The position numbers and the translations under genes were made by a program. A DNA stretch of 64,000 nucleotides. Origin: Lactobacillus johnsonii (lineage in GTDB: Bacteria > Bacillota > Bacilli > Lactobacillales > Lactobacillaceae). Of this stretch, positions 7,860-15,996 are shown in pieces (positions within the stretch are counted from its first letter, which is position 1; each line of letters opens with the position of its first letter). The notes beneath the pieces are model-generated. The model searched no databases, was not told where the DNA came from, and saw nothing but the letters and a program-made list of their open reading frames with translations. The stretch lies in contig NZ_CP059055.1 in assembly GCF_014058685.1 (NCBI RefSeq), forward strand, positions 1,178,001 to 1,242,000, in the 5' to 3' direction.

Positions 7860-8819
7860 TCAATGATCTATTTCATCAAAATACATTAACATTCTTTCAT
7901 AATAATTTTTATTAGCTTCCTTAATTCCTACTTTTATCAAACTAGCAAAAATTAATATGAAAAATATACCTACCAGAGCTTCAGTCGTAGCATTGATATT
8001 ATTAACTTTATTGTCTTTACCAGGAATAAAAGTATTAATAATATCTACGAAAAAATTGTGAGAAAAAAGAGTAGAAATAATAGGAACTAGTGCAAGACAG
8101 ATTGAACCTAAATTCCAAAATGGAGTATTATTTTGCCCTTTTACTGTCGACTTCATTTTTATATACAAGTTTATATTCTTATTCTTTAACTTTGTTAAAT
8201 TTTTTATAATATTTTCTCCATTTATATTATCTAACCTATCATTAGGACACGGTTTAAGAAATATATTTAATTGATCATTATCTTTAATAATAGAATATAC
8301 GGAATTTAAGTTTATTCTTTTCTGCGATAAGTTAATAAAAAAGTTTCCTATCTTCTTTTTATAGCGCCGTGAATAAGTATATGGAATCATTGTAACAAAT
8401 GGATATATTCCCACAATCAATACAAAAAACAAAGCTAAATATATTTCAATACATATATTGGTTAAAATCGGCAGTTTAAAAACTATTTTCGGAATAGGCA
8501 TTATTAAGATGAAAATATGGGTTATATATACAGAGACATGCAATATATTATATTTAAAAAATAAAGAGTATCCTTTTTTATTAAGGCTATCTTTTAGCCT
8601 TTTAAAAATTGAACGGTATATTCGCAATATATATAAATTAATTAATTCAAATATACATAGTAAAAATATTCTAATATCAAATATTTTATTAATATCAAAA
8701 ATTTTAATAGAAAATAGTGATATAAAATTTAAAACTAACAATTGAAAAAAACGCTGATCATCAAAGATAAAACCAATTTTATTAAAAAATTTACTTATTT
8801 CTCCTATTTTTCTTTGCAT
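7860..8819 (-). CDS. hypothetical multi-pass membrane protein (island gene)
   Basis: A 319-residue protein with about six hydrophobic spans. Four are in the N-terminal half: around 25-45 (LLVLNFISLFSIKIF), 48-66 (FLLCIFELINLYIL), 90-110 (VYITHIFILIMPI) and 120-145 (IYLALFFVLIVGIYPFV). Then comes a cytoplasmic-looking basic stretch of about 80 residues (150-230, RRYKKKIGNFFINLSQKRIN). Two C-terminal spans follow, near 235-255 (LGSICLALVPIISTLF) and 280-300 (ALVGIFFILIFASLIKVGI). The family is not recognised. Composition is extremely AT-rich with heavy Ile/Asn/Lys use. It sits alone, with long non-coding stretches on both sides; a membrane component of an anti-phage or surface function is possible but unsupported. 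Confidence 0.55.
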   Translation of the reverse strand: MQRKIGEISKFFNKIGFIFDDQRFFQLLVLNFISLFSIKIFDINKIFDIRIFLLCIFELINLYILRIYRSIFKRLKDSLNKKGYSLFFKYNILHVSVYITHIFILIMPIPKIVFKLPILTNICIEIYLALFFVLIVGIYPFVTMIPYTYSRRYKKKIGNFFINLSQKRINLNSVYSIIKDNDQLNIFLKPCPNDRLDNINGENIIKNLTKLKNKNINLYIKMKSTVKGQNNTPFWNLGSICLALVPIISTLFSHNFFVDIINTFIPGKDNKVNNINATTEALVGIFFILIFASLIKVGIKEANKNYYERMLMYFDEIDH

Positions 8820-8949
8820 AGATTGTTTCCCCTTCTTTTCTATAAATCATCAATTATCTATCAAATTCTATATTTATTAATTTTCTAATCAATGTTTATT
8901 ATACTTTTTGTATTTAAATTATTTTTATCTACCTTAACCTTTAATTTAA

Positions 8950-9400
8950 TGTATTGGGAAATAGTGCTTATATGTCTCTTTATTCCGGATATGCTCTAGT
9001 CGCTTAATTTTTGCAGGATCAAAGACTAATTATTTTCTCGCAGTCCAGGAGCCAATTTATTTTAGGGTATGATGACGAACTAAACAAATTTGTTCTGCTT
9101 CATATAGCTTATGAGGTACCTCTTCAGAAAGGAAAGCTAACCGAGCAATTTCTCTTTTAGCCTTATATTTACTTTTCTTATAAGCAATAGTTTCAGCCTT
9201 CTCCTGCGACGATCATCATCTTCACTAATTTTGGCATCTGCTCAGAAAATTTACCACATCTCTTTTAAATTAAGTAGGTTACTTATTCTCGGAAAAAGGC
9301 TATTTCTTCTGTTAAATTTCTAAGAGTTGTTGCTTGTTCTTGAATAATTTTTTCTAAAGTTATTTCTGACACGATGAAATAGCTTCCTAGATTTCATTAA
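8950..9400 (-). pseudogene. tnpC (IS66 transposase) N-terminal remnant
   Basis: Fragments in different frames read SEITLEKIIQEQATTLRNL (coiled N-terminus), then AETIAYKKSKYKAKREIARL, SEEVPHKLYEAEQICLV and LVFDPAKIKRLEHIRN. These follow the order of the IS66 TnpC N-terminal and zinc-finger regions (family pattern: RKK-K-KR, ..V.H.L...E..CP.CG..L.., ..E.VFIPA..KRI.H). The zinc-binding cysteines are largely lost, and several stops and frame changes interrupt it. The catalytic DDE domain is absent. Confidence 0.7.
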
Positions 9401-9479
9401 ACATAGGATATCAAAAAAGAACGCAAGATCAATAGAAATTGCGTGTATTTTTAGCATAATAGAGAAGCCTTGTATTAGC

Positions 9480-9748
9480 CAATCAATTTATTCAGAAGTT
9501 AGTGCTTTATTTTGGACCAGTTACTCTTACCATTTTCAAATCTTTTATAGAGAAACTAATAACCTTGTCCCTCCCAATATAAAGCTTTAAAGCTATCCTG
9601 TTTACCGCCACAAAAGAGAAACACTTTACCAGAAAAAGGAACAGGCTCAAACTTTTCTCTAACTAAATAAACTAAAGTATCGACGATTTTTATCATCACT
9701 TCAAAATCTAGAGAACTATAAAGATTCAATTCTAAATCTTTATTTTTA
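9480..9748 (-). pseudogene. tnpB (IS66 accessory protein) remnant
   Basis: The minus strand reads MIKIVDTLVYLVREKFEPVP, then FSGKVFLFCGGKQDSFKALY and WEGQGY, a stop, then FLYKRFENG. IS66 TnpB proteins have the consensus FSG.LFLFCGRRRDR.K.LYWDG.GF.LLYKRLE.G, so the match is strong. The N-terminal part is removed at the ISL3 junction (9749), and a TAG replaces the codon after GQGY. Confidence 0.8.
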
Positions 9749-9773
9749 GGCTGTATACGTTTTCCTGTTGATG
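9749..9773 (+). repeat. left terminal inverted repeat of ISL3 element
   Basis: The outer GGCTGT and inner TCCTGTTGATG match the reverse complement of 11185-11209 at both ends, with a divergent 8-bp centre. Confidence 0.75.
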
Positions 9774-9888
9774 AACATCTATGATATTCTATCGACAGGA
9801 TTTGTTTACGTAAAAATAGAGGCCATAGTCCTCTCTTACTTAAAATCCTTCTTCGACCAATTCAATTAAGTGTATGGAGATTTAAACT

Positions 9889-11166
9889 ATGTCCTCTTTA
9901 AATGATTATATTAAATTTACTCTTGATATTGAAGATAAAAACATTATTTTTTCTGATTATTCAAATGAAAATATTAACGGTAAGATTTACAAAATATATT
10001 TAGCTGAGCTGATCCAGCCTACTTGTCCTTATTGTCGTTCTACTAATCTTAAGCATAACGGTCATTACGTCTCTAACGTTCGTTTCATTACTGCTGATGC
10101 TAGTAAGCCCGTTACTATCAGATTAAGAAAACAACGTGTTCTCTGCAATTACTGTTTAAAAAGATCTATGGCTCAATCTAATCTGGTTAATAAAGGCTGC
10201 TATATCTCTAACACTTCTAAGCGAAAAATACTTTCTGCTCTTACTGAAGATCGTTCAATGACCAGCATTGCTAGAGAACATAATGTATCTGTCAACACGG
10301 TTCAAAGAGTATTAGAAGTCTGCTCTTCTAAGTTCTATGATGCCTTTGATCATCTCCCTGAACACTTAGCTTTTGATGAATTTAAGGGCGTAGGCAAAAA
10401 GCTTCACTTTATTTGTCTAGATGGTGATACTCACAAAGTTGTTCAAATTCTTAGAACTCGTTTCAAACCTGATATTCTACGCTATTTTTACAAGTTCACT
10501 CCTAAAGCTCGTGCAATGGTTAAAACAGTAACTATGGATCTTAATTGTTATTATCCTTTAGTTGCTAGAGAATTATTTCCAAATGCTCAGATAGTTATTG
10601 ACCGTTTTCATATGGTTCAAATGCTTACTCGATCTTTTAATACTTTCAGAGTTCAGATCATGAAAAAGTTCAATAAACAAAGTCGTGAATATAAACTTTT
10701 AAAGTCCCCTTGGAAGCTTTATCTCATGAAATATGGCAAGCTCAATAAGACTACTCCTTATTACGACTGGCATTTTAAGGACTGTCTAACACAGGAGCAT
10801 GTTGTCTTAGACGGTTTAGATTGTGATCAAACTTTAGAAAATACTTATTGGATTATGCAAGACTTTATGGCTGCTATTCAGAATAAAGATGAAAAGAAAG
10901 TTATTCACTTACTTCATTCAAAACAAGCGGTTGGTAAACAAATGCATCAAACTCTATTAACTTTTAAACGCAATTATTCTGGTGTCTTAAATGGTATTGC
11001 CTCAACTTATTCTAATGGCTGTCTTGAAGGAGTTAACCGTAAAATTAAACAAATTGAGCGTACTGCTTATGGCTATAGAAATTTCAAACATTTATTAATT
11101 AGAATTAGACTCGAAGAAAATATTGTAAAAGAAAAAGAGCCAAACAACTATTTTCTAGTTACTTAG
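9889..11166 (+). CDS. ISL3-family transposase
   Basis: A 425-residue DDE transposase that looks intact. The N-terminal zinc finger has CPYC (Cys46/49) and CNYC (Cys86/89). A helix-turn-helix (SMTSIAREHNVSVNTVQRVL) spans about residues 123-142. The DDE_Tnp_ISL3 catalytic domain shows Asp163 (LAFDEFKGVGK), Asp238 (IVIDRFHMVQ) and Glu380 (NGCLEGVNRKIKQIERTAYG). The Shine-Dalgarno GGAG is 9 nt before the ATG at 9889. It is transcribed toward the 3' end of the exopolysaccharide operon, i.e. convergent with it. Full length and intact catalytic residues suggest a recent or active insertion. Confidence 0.95.
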   Translation: MSSLNDYIKFTLDIEDKNIIFSDYSNENINGKIYKIYLAELIQPTCPYCRSTNLKHNGHYVSNVRFITADASKPVTIRLRKQRVLCNYCLKRSMAQSNLVNKGCYISNTSKRKILSALTEDRSMTSIAREHNVSVNTVQRVLEVCSSKFYDAFDHLPEHLAFDEFKGVGKKLHFICLDGDTHKVVQILRTRFKPDILRYFYKFTPKARAMVKTVTMDLNCYYPLVARELFPNAQIVIDRFHMVQMLTRSFNTFRVQIMKKFNKQSREYKLLKSPWKLYLMKYGKLNKTTPYYDWHFKDCLTQEHVVLDGLDCDQTLENTYWIMQDFMAAIQNKDEKKVIHLLHSKQAVGKQMHQTLLTFKRNYSGVLNGIASTYSNGCLEGVNRKIKQIERTAYGYRNFKHLLIRIRLEENIVKEKEPNNYFLVT

Positions 11167-11184
11167 CTCTCTTTATAAACCATT

Positions 11185-11209
11185 CCTCAACAGGATTTTA
11201 CAAACAGCC
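11185..11209 (+). repeat. right terminal inverted repeat of ISL3 element
   Basis: CCTCAACAGGA followed by an AT-rich centre and ACAGCC is the inverted partner of 9749-9773. Confidence 0.75.
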
Positions 11210-11239
11210 ATTTAAATACTACTTTTCCTTAACGAATGC

Positions 11240-12667
11240 CTATTTTTTAAATCTATCCCCAATTAGCTCTTTGGCATCCTGAAGTATCTTAGCCCGTAGT
11301 ATAAATAATACCCCAGCGTAAATTCCTATACCAACTAGTACTTCCAGCCCCATCATCAACCAAGACCCCTTTAAATGGGTATTCATCCAAAAAACAGGAA
11401 TAAACATTCCTAAGCCCGCAACGAAGTATTTCCAAGAGTCAGCAAATAATGCCTTAAAATTAAGCATGTGTCGCACAGCCCACATTTGGTATAAGGTAAC
11501 AGAAATCTCTGAAAAAACAGTTGACCACATTGCACCAGTTAGGCCCCATAATCTGATCAATGGAATATTTAAAATCAGATTTACAACTGCCCCTAAAGTA
11601 ACAGAAATCGTAAATTGCTTTTGATGATGAGTTGGCAGTAAATACTGAACCCCTAACACATTACTCCATGCAATAATTAAAATTACAATTGATTCAATCA
11701 TCATAGCGGATCCAACCGGATAGTAGCCCGGTCCATAGTAATTTGGAGCTAAAGTGAGAGATATTGCTGCCAATCCAAACATCATGGGATAGGAAACAGC
11801 AGAAACAAAGTCAAATGATTTATATAGCATTTGATTAACTTTATGCATATCGCCATGTGCAACTGCATTAGCAACGTGTGGTAACATAACTGTTCCCGTT
11901 GCTGTAACCAATGCCAAAATTAACTTAACTAAATTATCGGAATATTGATAATATCCAGATGCTGTTTCATTAACCATGACTCCTAACATGGTCTTGTTAA
12001 GTTGCACATACACTTGTGTTGCAATCTGGGGAATGAATAGTTCAGCCATAGGTAAAAAATGTTGCCATGGATTCAAAAACCTAATTGAAACTTTATCAAG
12101 ATCACGTCTAATATTTGGCCATAGAGTTAAGTTACCAATTAATGTTGATAAAGCAAGTACAATAATATATAAAGTTACATCATTTGGTCCTTTGATAAAT
12201 ATAAAGATAGCAATCATTGATAAAATTTTTACCAATGAATTTTTTAAAACTGTAACTTTAAAATCTTCTATTCCCTCATAGAACCAAGAAATATCAAATG
12301 CAATTGCAATTAAATTTAATGATTGTGCCCACATATACTCAGGTTGACGAGTATAAAAAATCATAAAAATTTCAAACGCAACAAAGGCGTATAGAGTCAT
12401 AATAGTCTTTACAATTTGAATCTCCCAAAAAGTTTTTGACATTTGCTCTCTATTTTCTCTCACATAGGCTATTTGTCTATTTCCATAATATCCAATACCC
12501 ATATTTGCAAATAAGATAAAATATTGAATTATGGAGTTAGTAAATGAATTAGCACCGACACCCTCTGGTCTTAAAACTCGACTGACATATGCTGATGTAA
12601 TTAAGGGTACTATTATTGCTAAAACTTGATAGCCAACATTGTAAAGGTAATTCTTAATGACCTTCAT
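11240..12667 (-). CDS. oligosaccharide flippase (Wzx), MATE/MOP superfamily
   Basis: A 475-residue integral membrane protein with about 12-14 hydrophobic helices and little soluble sequence. The N-terminus (YNVGYQVLAIIVPLITSAYV then SRVLRPEGVG) is typical of PST/Wzx polysaccharide exporters, which flip undecaprenyl-pyrophosphate-linked repeat units to the outer face of the membrane. It is the last gene of the operon, 5 nt after glf. There is no terminator between its stop and the ISL3 right end 30 nt away, so the natural 3' end of the operon has probably been displaced by the insertion. Assignment is by hydropathy, N-terminal motif and context. Confidence 0.9.
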   Translation of the reverse strand: MKVIKNYLYNVGYQVLAIIVPLITSAYVSRVLRPEGVGANSFTNSIIQYFILFANMGIGYYGNRQIAYVRENREQMSKTFWEIQIVKTIMTLYAFVAFEIFMIFYTRQPEYMWAQSLNLIAIAFDISWFYEGIEDFKVTVLKNSLVKILSMIAIFIFIKGPNDVTLYIIVLALSTLIGNLTLWPNIRRDLDKVSIRFLNPWQHFLPMAELFIPQIATQVYVQLNKTMLGVMVNETASGYYQYSDNLVKLILALVTATGTVMLPHVANAVAHGDMHKVNQMLYKSFDFVSAVSYPMMFGLAAISLTLAPNYYGPGYYPVGSAMMIESIVILIIAWSNVLGVQYLLPTHHQKQFTISVTLGAVVNLILNIPLIRLWGLTGAMWSTVFSEISVTLYQMWAVRHMLNFKALFADSWKYFVAGLGMFIPVFWMNTHLKGSWLMMGLEVLVGIGIYAGVLFILRAKILQDAKELIGDRFKK

Positions 12668-12672
12668 AAAAA

Positions 12673-13791
12673 TTATTCACCAAACTCATTTTTTACAGAT
12701 TCTAAAGCAGCTGCAATTACTTGGTCCATATTGTAATATTTATATTGACCTAAACGACCACCAAAAATGACTTTATCGTTTTCTTTTTCAGCTAAATCTC
12801 TGTATTGTTTATATAACTCATTGTTTCTATCATTATTAACGGGGTAATATGGTTCGTCTCCACGTTTCCAGTCAGCAGGATATTCTCGGGTAATAATTGT
12901 TTTATCTTTATCACCTTTTCCAAACTCAAAATGTTTATGCTCAATTACACGAGTATATGGCGTCTCTGCATCAGTATAATTTATTACTGCATTCCCTTGG
13001 TAATTATCAACATCTTTTTCTTCAGTCTCAAAACGAAGTGAGCGGTATTCTAGTTCGCCTAACTTATAATCAAAAAATTTATCAATCATACCAGTATAGA
13101 CAATCTTATCGAAGTCTTTTACATATTCATCTTTTTTATCAAAAAAGTTAGTATTTAATTTAACTTCAATATTGTCGTCATTAAGCATCTTTTCAACGAT
13201 TTGAGTATAACCACCCTTAGGAATTCCTTGGTAATCATCATTGAAGTAATTATTATCATAAGTTAATCGAACTGGTAATCGTTTAATGATAAATGCTGGT
13301 AATTCAGTAGCTTTTCTTCCCCATTGCTTTTCAGTATAACTTTTAATTAGCTTTTCATAGATATCACGTCCAATTAATGAAATGGCTTGTTCCTCAAGAT
13401 TTTGTGGTTCTTTGCCTGCCATTTCTTGTCGCTGTTCATTAATTTTATCCATAGCTTCTTGTGGAGTTCTTACTCCCCACATTTCACTAAAAGTATTCAT
13501 ATTAAATGGTAAATTATACATTTTACCATAGTAATTGGCTACAGGGGCATTAGTGTAACGATTAAATTCCGCAAATTGTTGTACATAATCCCAAACTTTT
13601 TTGTCTGAAGTATGGAAAATATGTGCACCATACTGATGAACCTGAATTCCATCAACTTCTTTAGTGTAAATATTTCCTGCTAAGTGATCTCGTTGTTCAA
13701 TTACAGTAACTTTATTACCACGTTTTGCTGCTTCATGTGCAAATACTGCACCAAATAATCCTGACCCTACTACTAAATATTTTTTTTTCAT
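12673..13791 (-). CDS. glf: UDP-galactopyranose mutase
   Basis: This flavoenzyme interconverts UDP-galactopyranose and UDP-galactofuranose, giving the precursor of galactofuranose residues. The 372-residue length is normal. The N-terminus has the FAD-binding dinucleotide fold (YLVVGSGLFGAVFAHEAAKR, then VTVIEQRDHLAGNIYT). YGAHIFHTSDKKVW and the C-terminal GRLGQYKYYNMDQVIAAAL are signature GLF motifs. It lies between the GT14-like gene and the flippase. Its presence predicts galactofuranose in the polymer made by this locus. Confidence 0.97.
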   Translation of the reverse strand: MKKKYLVVGSGLFGAVFAHEAAKRGNKVTVIEQRDHLAGNIYTKEVDGIQVHQYGAHIFHTSDKKVWDYVQQFAEFNRYTNAPVANYYGKMYNLPFNMNTFSEMWGVRTPQEAMDKINEQRQEMAGKEPQNLEEQAISLIGRDIYEKLIKSYTEKQWGRKATELPAFIIKRLPVRLTYDNNYFNDDYQGIPKGGYTQIVEKMLNDDNIEVKLNTNFFDKKDEYVKDFDKIVYTGMIDKFFDYKLGELEYRSLRFETEEKDVDNYQGNAVINYTDAETPYTRVIEHKHFEFGKGDKDKTIITREYPADWKRGDEPYYPVNNDRNNELYKQYRDLAEKENDKVIFGGRLGQYKYYNMDQVIAAALESVKNEFGE

Positions 13792-13846
13792 TATTTATCT
13801 TAACCTTGTAAAATATACTACTTTTTAATTATACTTTCTTTACTTT

Positions 13847-14698
13847 TTAAAATTTATTAATCTTTTCAGATATTATTTTTACTAATTCTCTAGATATATA
13901 TGGATCGATTTTTCTCGCAAAATAATAATCTCCATTTTTTATCTGTAAAAAATCACTTTCATCTAAAATAGCTGGCAAAGACCCATGCCTCTCCTTTGAC
14001 CAATCATTATAAGTTATATTATTTGAAGCCACATTTTTTCTATAGTTTGAATTCATTAATATAGTCTGAAAATAAAATTCTTCTGGAATCAACACATTTT
14101 TTAGTGAATCTAGCACTTTATTCTTTTCACTATATTCTAATACATACTTTAAAGCATCTTTTGGAAGAGACATCCAAATTAATCCTTTATACAACTGACT
14201 CTCATTAAACCTTCCTATTTCTTTTTTAGGCTTATGTGTCATTTGATAAAATTTATTCACTATTTTAATTGCTTTTTTTCTAGAATCAAAATTTGAAAAT
14301 CGGGTTCCATATTCATACCTTTTTTTTATATTAGGATCATTAAGTTCACTAACTTTAAAATGTTCCATAAAGATTAACTTACTAGTTTCAAATTTTTTAA
14401 ATTCTTTAATATTCTTTACGGGTATGTCTCCTCCAGAAATTATGTGAATATATTTAATTTTTGGATTTTCTATTACCTTACGTAGACAAAACAGAATTGC
14501 CAAAAGATGATTGTAACTTCCCCAATTGATTTTATATCTTTTATAGATTGAAACATTCGAATTAAACTTAAGATCATTAATATTTATATTACTCTTTTTA
14601 TCAATATGAATAATAACTTTAAATTCTTTTTGAAAAAAATTTATTAACCGCTGTAAATACTTGGTATCTTTATAAGCACTAATAACAACCGCCTGCAT
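13847..14698 (-). CDS. GT14-like (branching beta-1,6-GlcNAc-transferase family) glycosyltransferase
   Basis: The ATG at 14698 gives MQAVVISAYKDTKYLQRLIN. It has AAGGAG 9 nt upstream and is preferred over a GTG at 14716. The protein is about 283 residues and soluble. The N-terminal VVISAYKDTKYLQRLINFF, VIIHIDKKSNI, YIHIISGGDIPVKN and ESQLYKGLIWMSL follow the pattern of the core-2/I-branching (GT14) family, including the SGxD-x-P segment. Bacterial members usually add a side-branch sugar, and the substrate here is unknown. Codon use is very AT-rich. It begins after a 271-nt gap that holds a candidate internal promoter. Confidence 0.75.
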   Translation of the reverse strand: MQAVVISAYKDTKYLQRLINFFQKEFKVIIHIDKKSNININDLKFNSNVSIYKRYKINWGSYNHLLAILFCLRKVIENPKIKYIHIISGGDIPVKNIKEFKKFETSKLIFMEHFKVSELNDPNIKKRYEYGTRFSNFDSRKKAIKIVNKFYQMTHKPKKEIGRFNESQLYKGLIWMSLPKDALKYVLEYSEKNKVLDSLKNVLIPEEFYFQTILMNSNYRKNVASNNITYNDWSKERHGSLPAILDESDFLQIKNGDYYFARKIDPYISRELVKIISEKINKF

Positions 14699-14724
14699 AC
14701 TTTCTATCTCCTTCACGACTTTTT

Positions 14725-14755
14725 ATTATAAGATGTATGATATAACTGAGTGCAA
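14725..14755 (-). promoter_or_regulatory. candidate internal promoter in the eps operon gap
   Basis: On the minus strand TTGCAC (14750-14755) and a perfect TATAAT (14725-14730) are 19 bp apart, with the GT14-like start 26 nt downstream. The gap of 271 nt (14699-14969) is the longest inside the operon. It also holds an inverted repeat GTATCTA-tg-TAGATAC at 14781-14796. The spacer is 2 bp longer than optimal, so promoter strength is uncertain. Nothing else coding is visible in the gap. Confidence 0.35.
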
Positions 14756-14969
14756 TAGTAAAAGTAGATCTAAATATCTTGTATCTATGTAGATACTAAA
14801 TATATTAGTTACCCACTTTACATACCCCTATTCCATGCCTTAAAACACATAGTATACATTCGTATGCTTTCCCTTTTTATTCGATTACAGTTATTTTCAT
14901 TATCATATTTTTGTTCCATAAGTAAATATTATATAAATTCTTATACTTATCTAAAGGAAAGAATAAATA

Positions 14970-15974
14970 CTATTCGAATAGTCTAATTATGTCTTTTTTA
15001 AATATATCTTTTTCTTGTCTTATAAAATCTCTATAACTATCAAAATCTTTAATCGCCTCTTGATAGTTATTAAGACAATACTCTATTTGGTTTACAATAT
15101 TAGGTATATTTTTTTTATTATCATTAAATTTATATTTTTCTAATATCGGTACATCTTTCTGATATGCTGCTGCTCCTTTCCTATCGGTTAAAATACAACA
15201 TCCAGAAATTGCTGCTTCTCTAGGAAATCTGTCTTTTCCCGGATGATTACCAAAATCAATATAAACTTTTCCAGAAATTAAATTTTGATATACTTCATCA
15301 TTTGACATATTAATTAAAGGAACCCATTTTATCCAAGATGGAGATTTCTCTATAATTTTCTTAGTAAAATTTAGACCTTTTTTTGGATTATATAGAACTA
15401 TATTTTCTCTGGGGTGTTTCAAAGCCACAGCAGATTTATCAATATATAAATCATTAATATAATCTGATAGATATACTTTTTTACTATTAAGAATCCCAGT
15501 ATTTTTCAAGAAATGACTCGCATAATACGATTGAAACAAGTGAAGATCTGCACTATTTATTTCTTTTTTATAATTTTGAACTCTTCCTTTTAATAGACTA
15601 CCGACAGTGTGGTATACACCAAGTTGTTTCACTGTGTCATTAATATTTTTCCATCCATTAAAACCGGTTCTATAAAAATTATCTACACTTAGCCACCATA
15701 TATATTTTTTGCCCAGCTTAAATTTATTAAATTCAGATAAGCTTGTTTCAGGAATAACAATAATGTTTTCCTTATTTTCAATTACATCAGCTTCTTTTAT
15801 CCAATTCTCATTAACATACTTTTCAAATGATTTCACCGGATAAATATTTCCTGTTCCAGTATAAACTAGTTGAGCTTTTTGTTTACTGGACAGGTTATTT
15901 ATTTGAAATACTAACTGATGCAATAGTTCTGTTCCGCCCGTTTTAACTCCTGCTGGACACAAAACATAAATCAT
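14970..15974 (-). CDS. glycosyltransferase (GT-B fold, family unassigned)
   Basis: A 334-residue soluble protein. The N-terminus IYVLCPAGVKTGGTELLHQL carries the GxxxGGTE loop found in GT-B retaining transferases. The C-terminal DFGNHPGKDRFPREAAISGC then ILTDRKGAAAYQKDVPIL resembles their donor-binding E-A-x-x-G region. The family is not certain. The Shine-Dalgarno GAGGTGA precedes the ATG at good distance. It is transcribed 22 nt after the GT2 gene and followed by a 271-nt gap. The sugar substrate cannot be predicted. Confidence 0.75.
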   Translation of the reverse strand: MIYVLCPAGVKTGGTELLHQLVFQINNLSSKQKAQLVYTGTGNIYPVKSFEKYVNENWIKEADVIENKENIIVIPETSLSEFNKFKLGKKYIWWLSVDNFYRTGFNGWKNINDTVKQLGVYHTVGSLLKGRVQNYKKEINSADLHLFQSYYASHFLKNTGILNSKKVYLSDYINDLYIDKSAVALKHPRENIVLYNPKKGLNFTKKIIEKSPSWIKWVPLINMSNDEVYQNLISGKVYIDFGNHPGKDRFPREAAISGCCILTDRKGAAAYQKDVPILEKYKFNDNKKNIPNIVNQIEYCLNNYQEAIKDFDSYRDFIRQEKDIFKKDIIRLFE

Positions 15975-15996
15975 AATTCTTCACCTCAGATAATCT

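Larger units (their letters stand above)
8945..9748 (-). mobile_element. degenerate IS66-family element (tnpB and tnpC remnants)
   Basis: No intact gene lies between 8820 and 9888. Minus-strand translation shows two decayed IS66 transposition genes in their normal order, tnpB then the tnpC N-terminus, cut off at 9749 by the left end of the ISL3 element. Stops and frameshifts interrupt both. The rest of tnpC and the outer ends of the element are missing. A terminator-like stem (ACGCAA/TTGCGT followed by a T-rich run, about 9412-9460) lies between the remnants. Confidence 0.75.
9749..11209 (+). mobile_element. ISL3-family insertion sequence, about 1.46 kb
   Basis: The element is bounded by imperfect terminal inverted repeats beginning GGCTGT (9749 and, inverted, 11209), each ending in TCCTGTTGAnG. 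It contains one full-length transposase gene. The 8-bp flanks (9741-9748 TATTTTTA, 11210-11217 ATTTAAAT) do not match, so a target duplication is not visible. The left end abuts the IS66 remnant. The right end is only 30 nt from the stop of the exopolysaccharide flippase gene. Confidence 0.85.

Noticed and set aside
9741-11217. 8-bp target-site duplication around the ISL3 element
   Set aside because: The two 8-bp flanks (TATTTTTA and ATTTAAAT) differ, so no duplication can be claimed.
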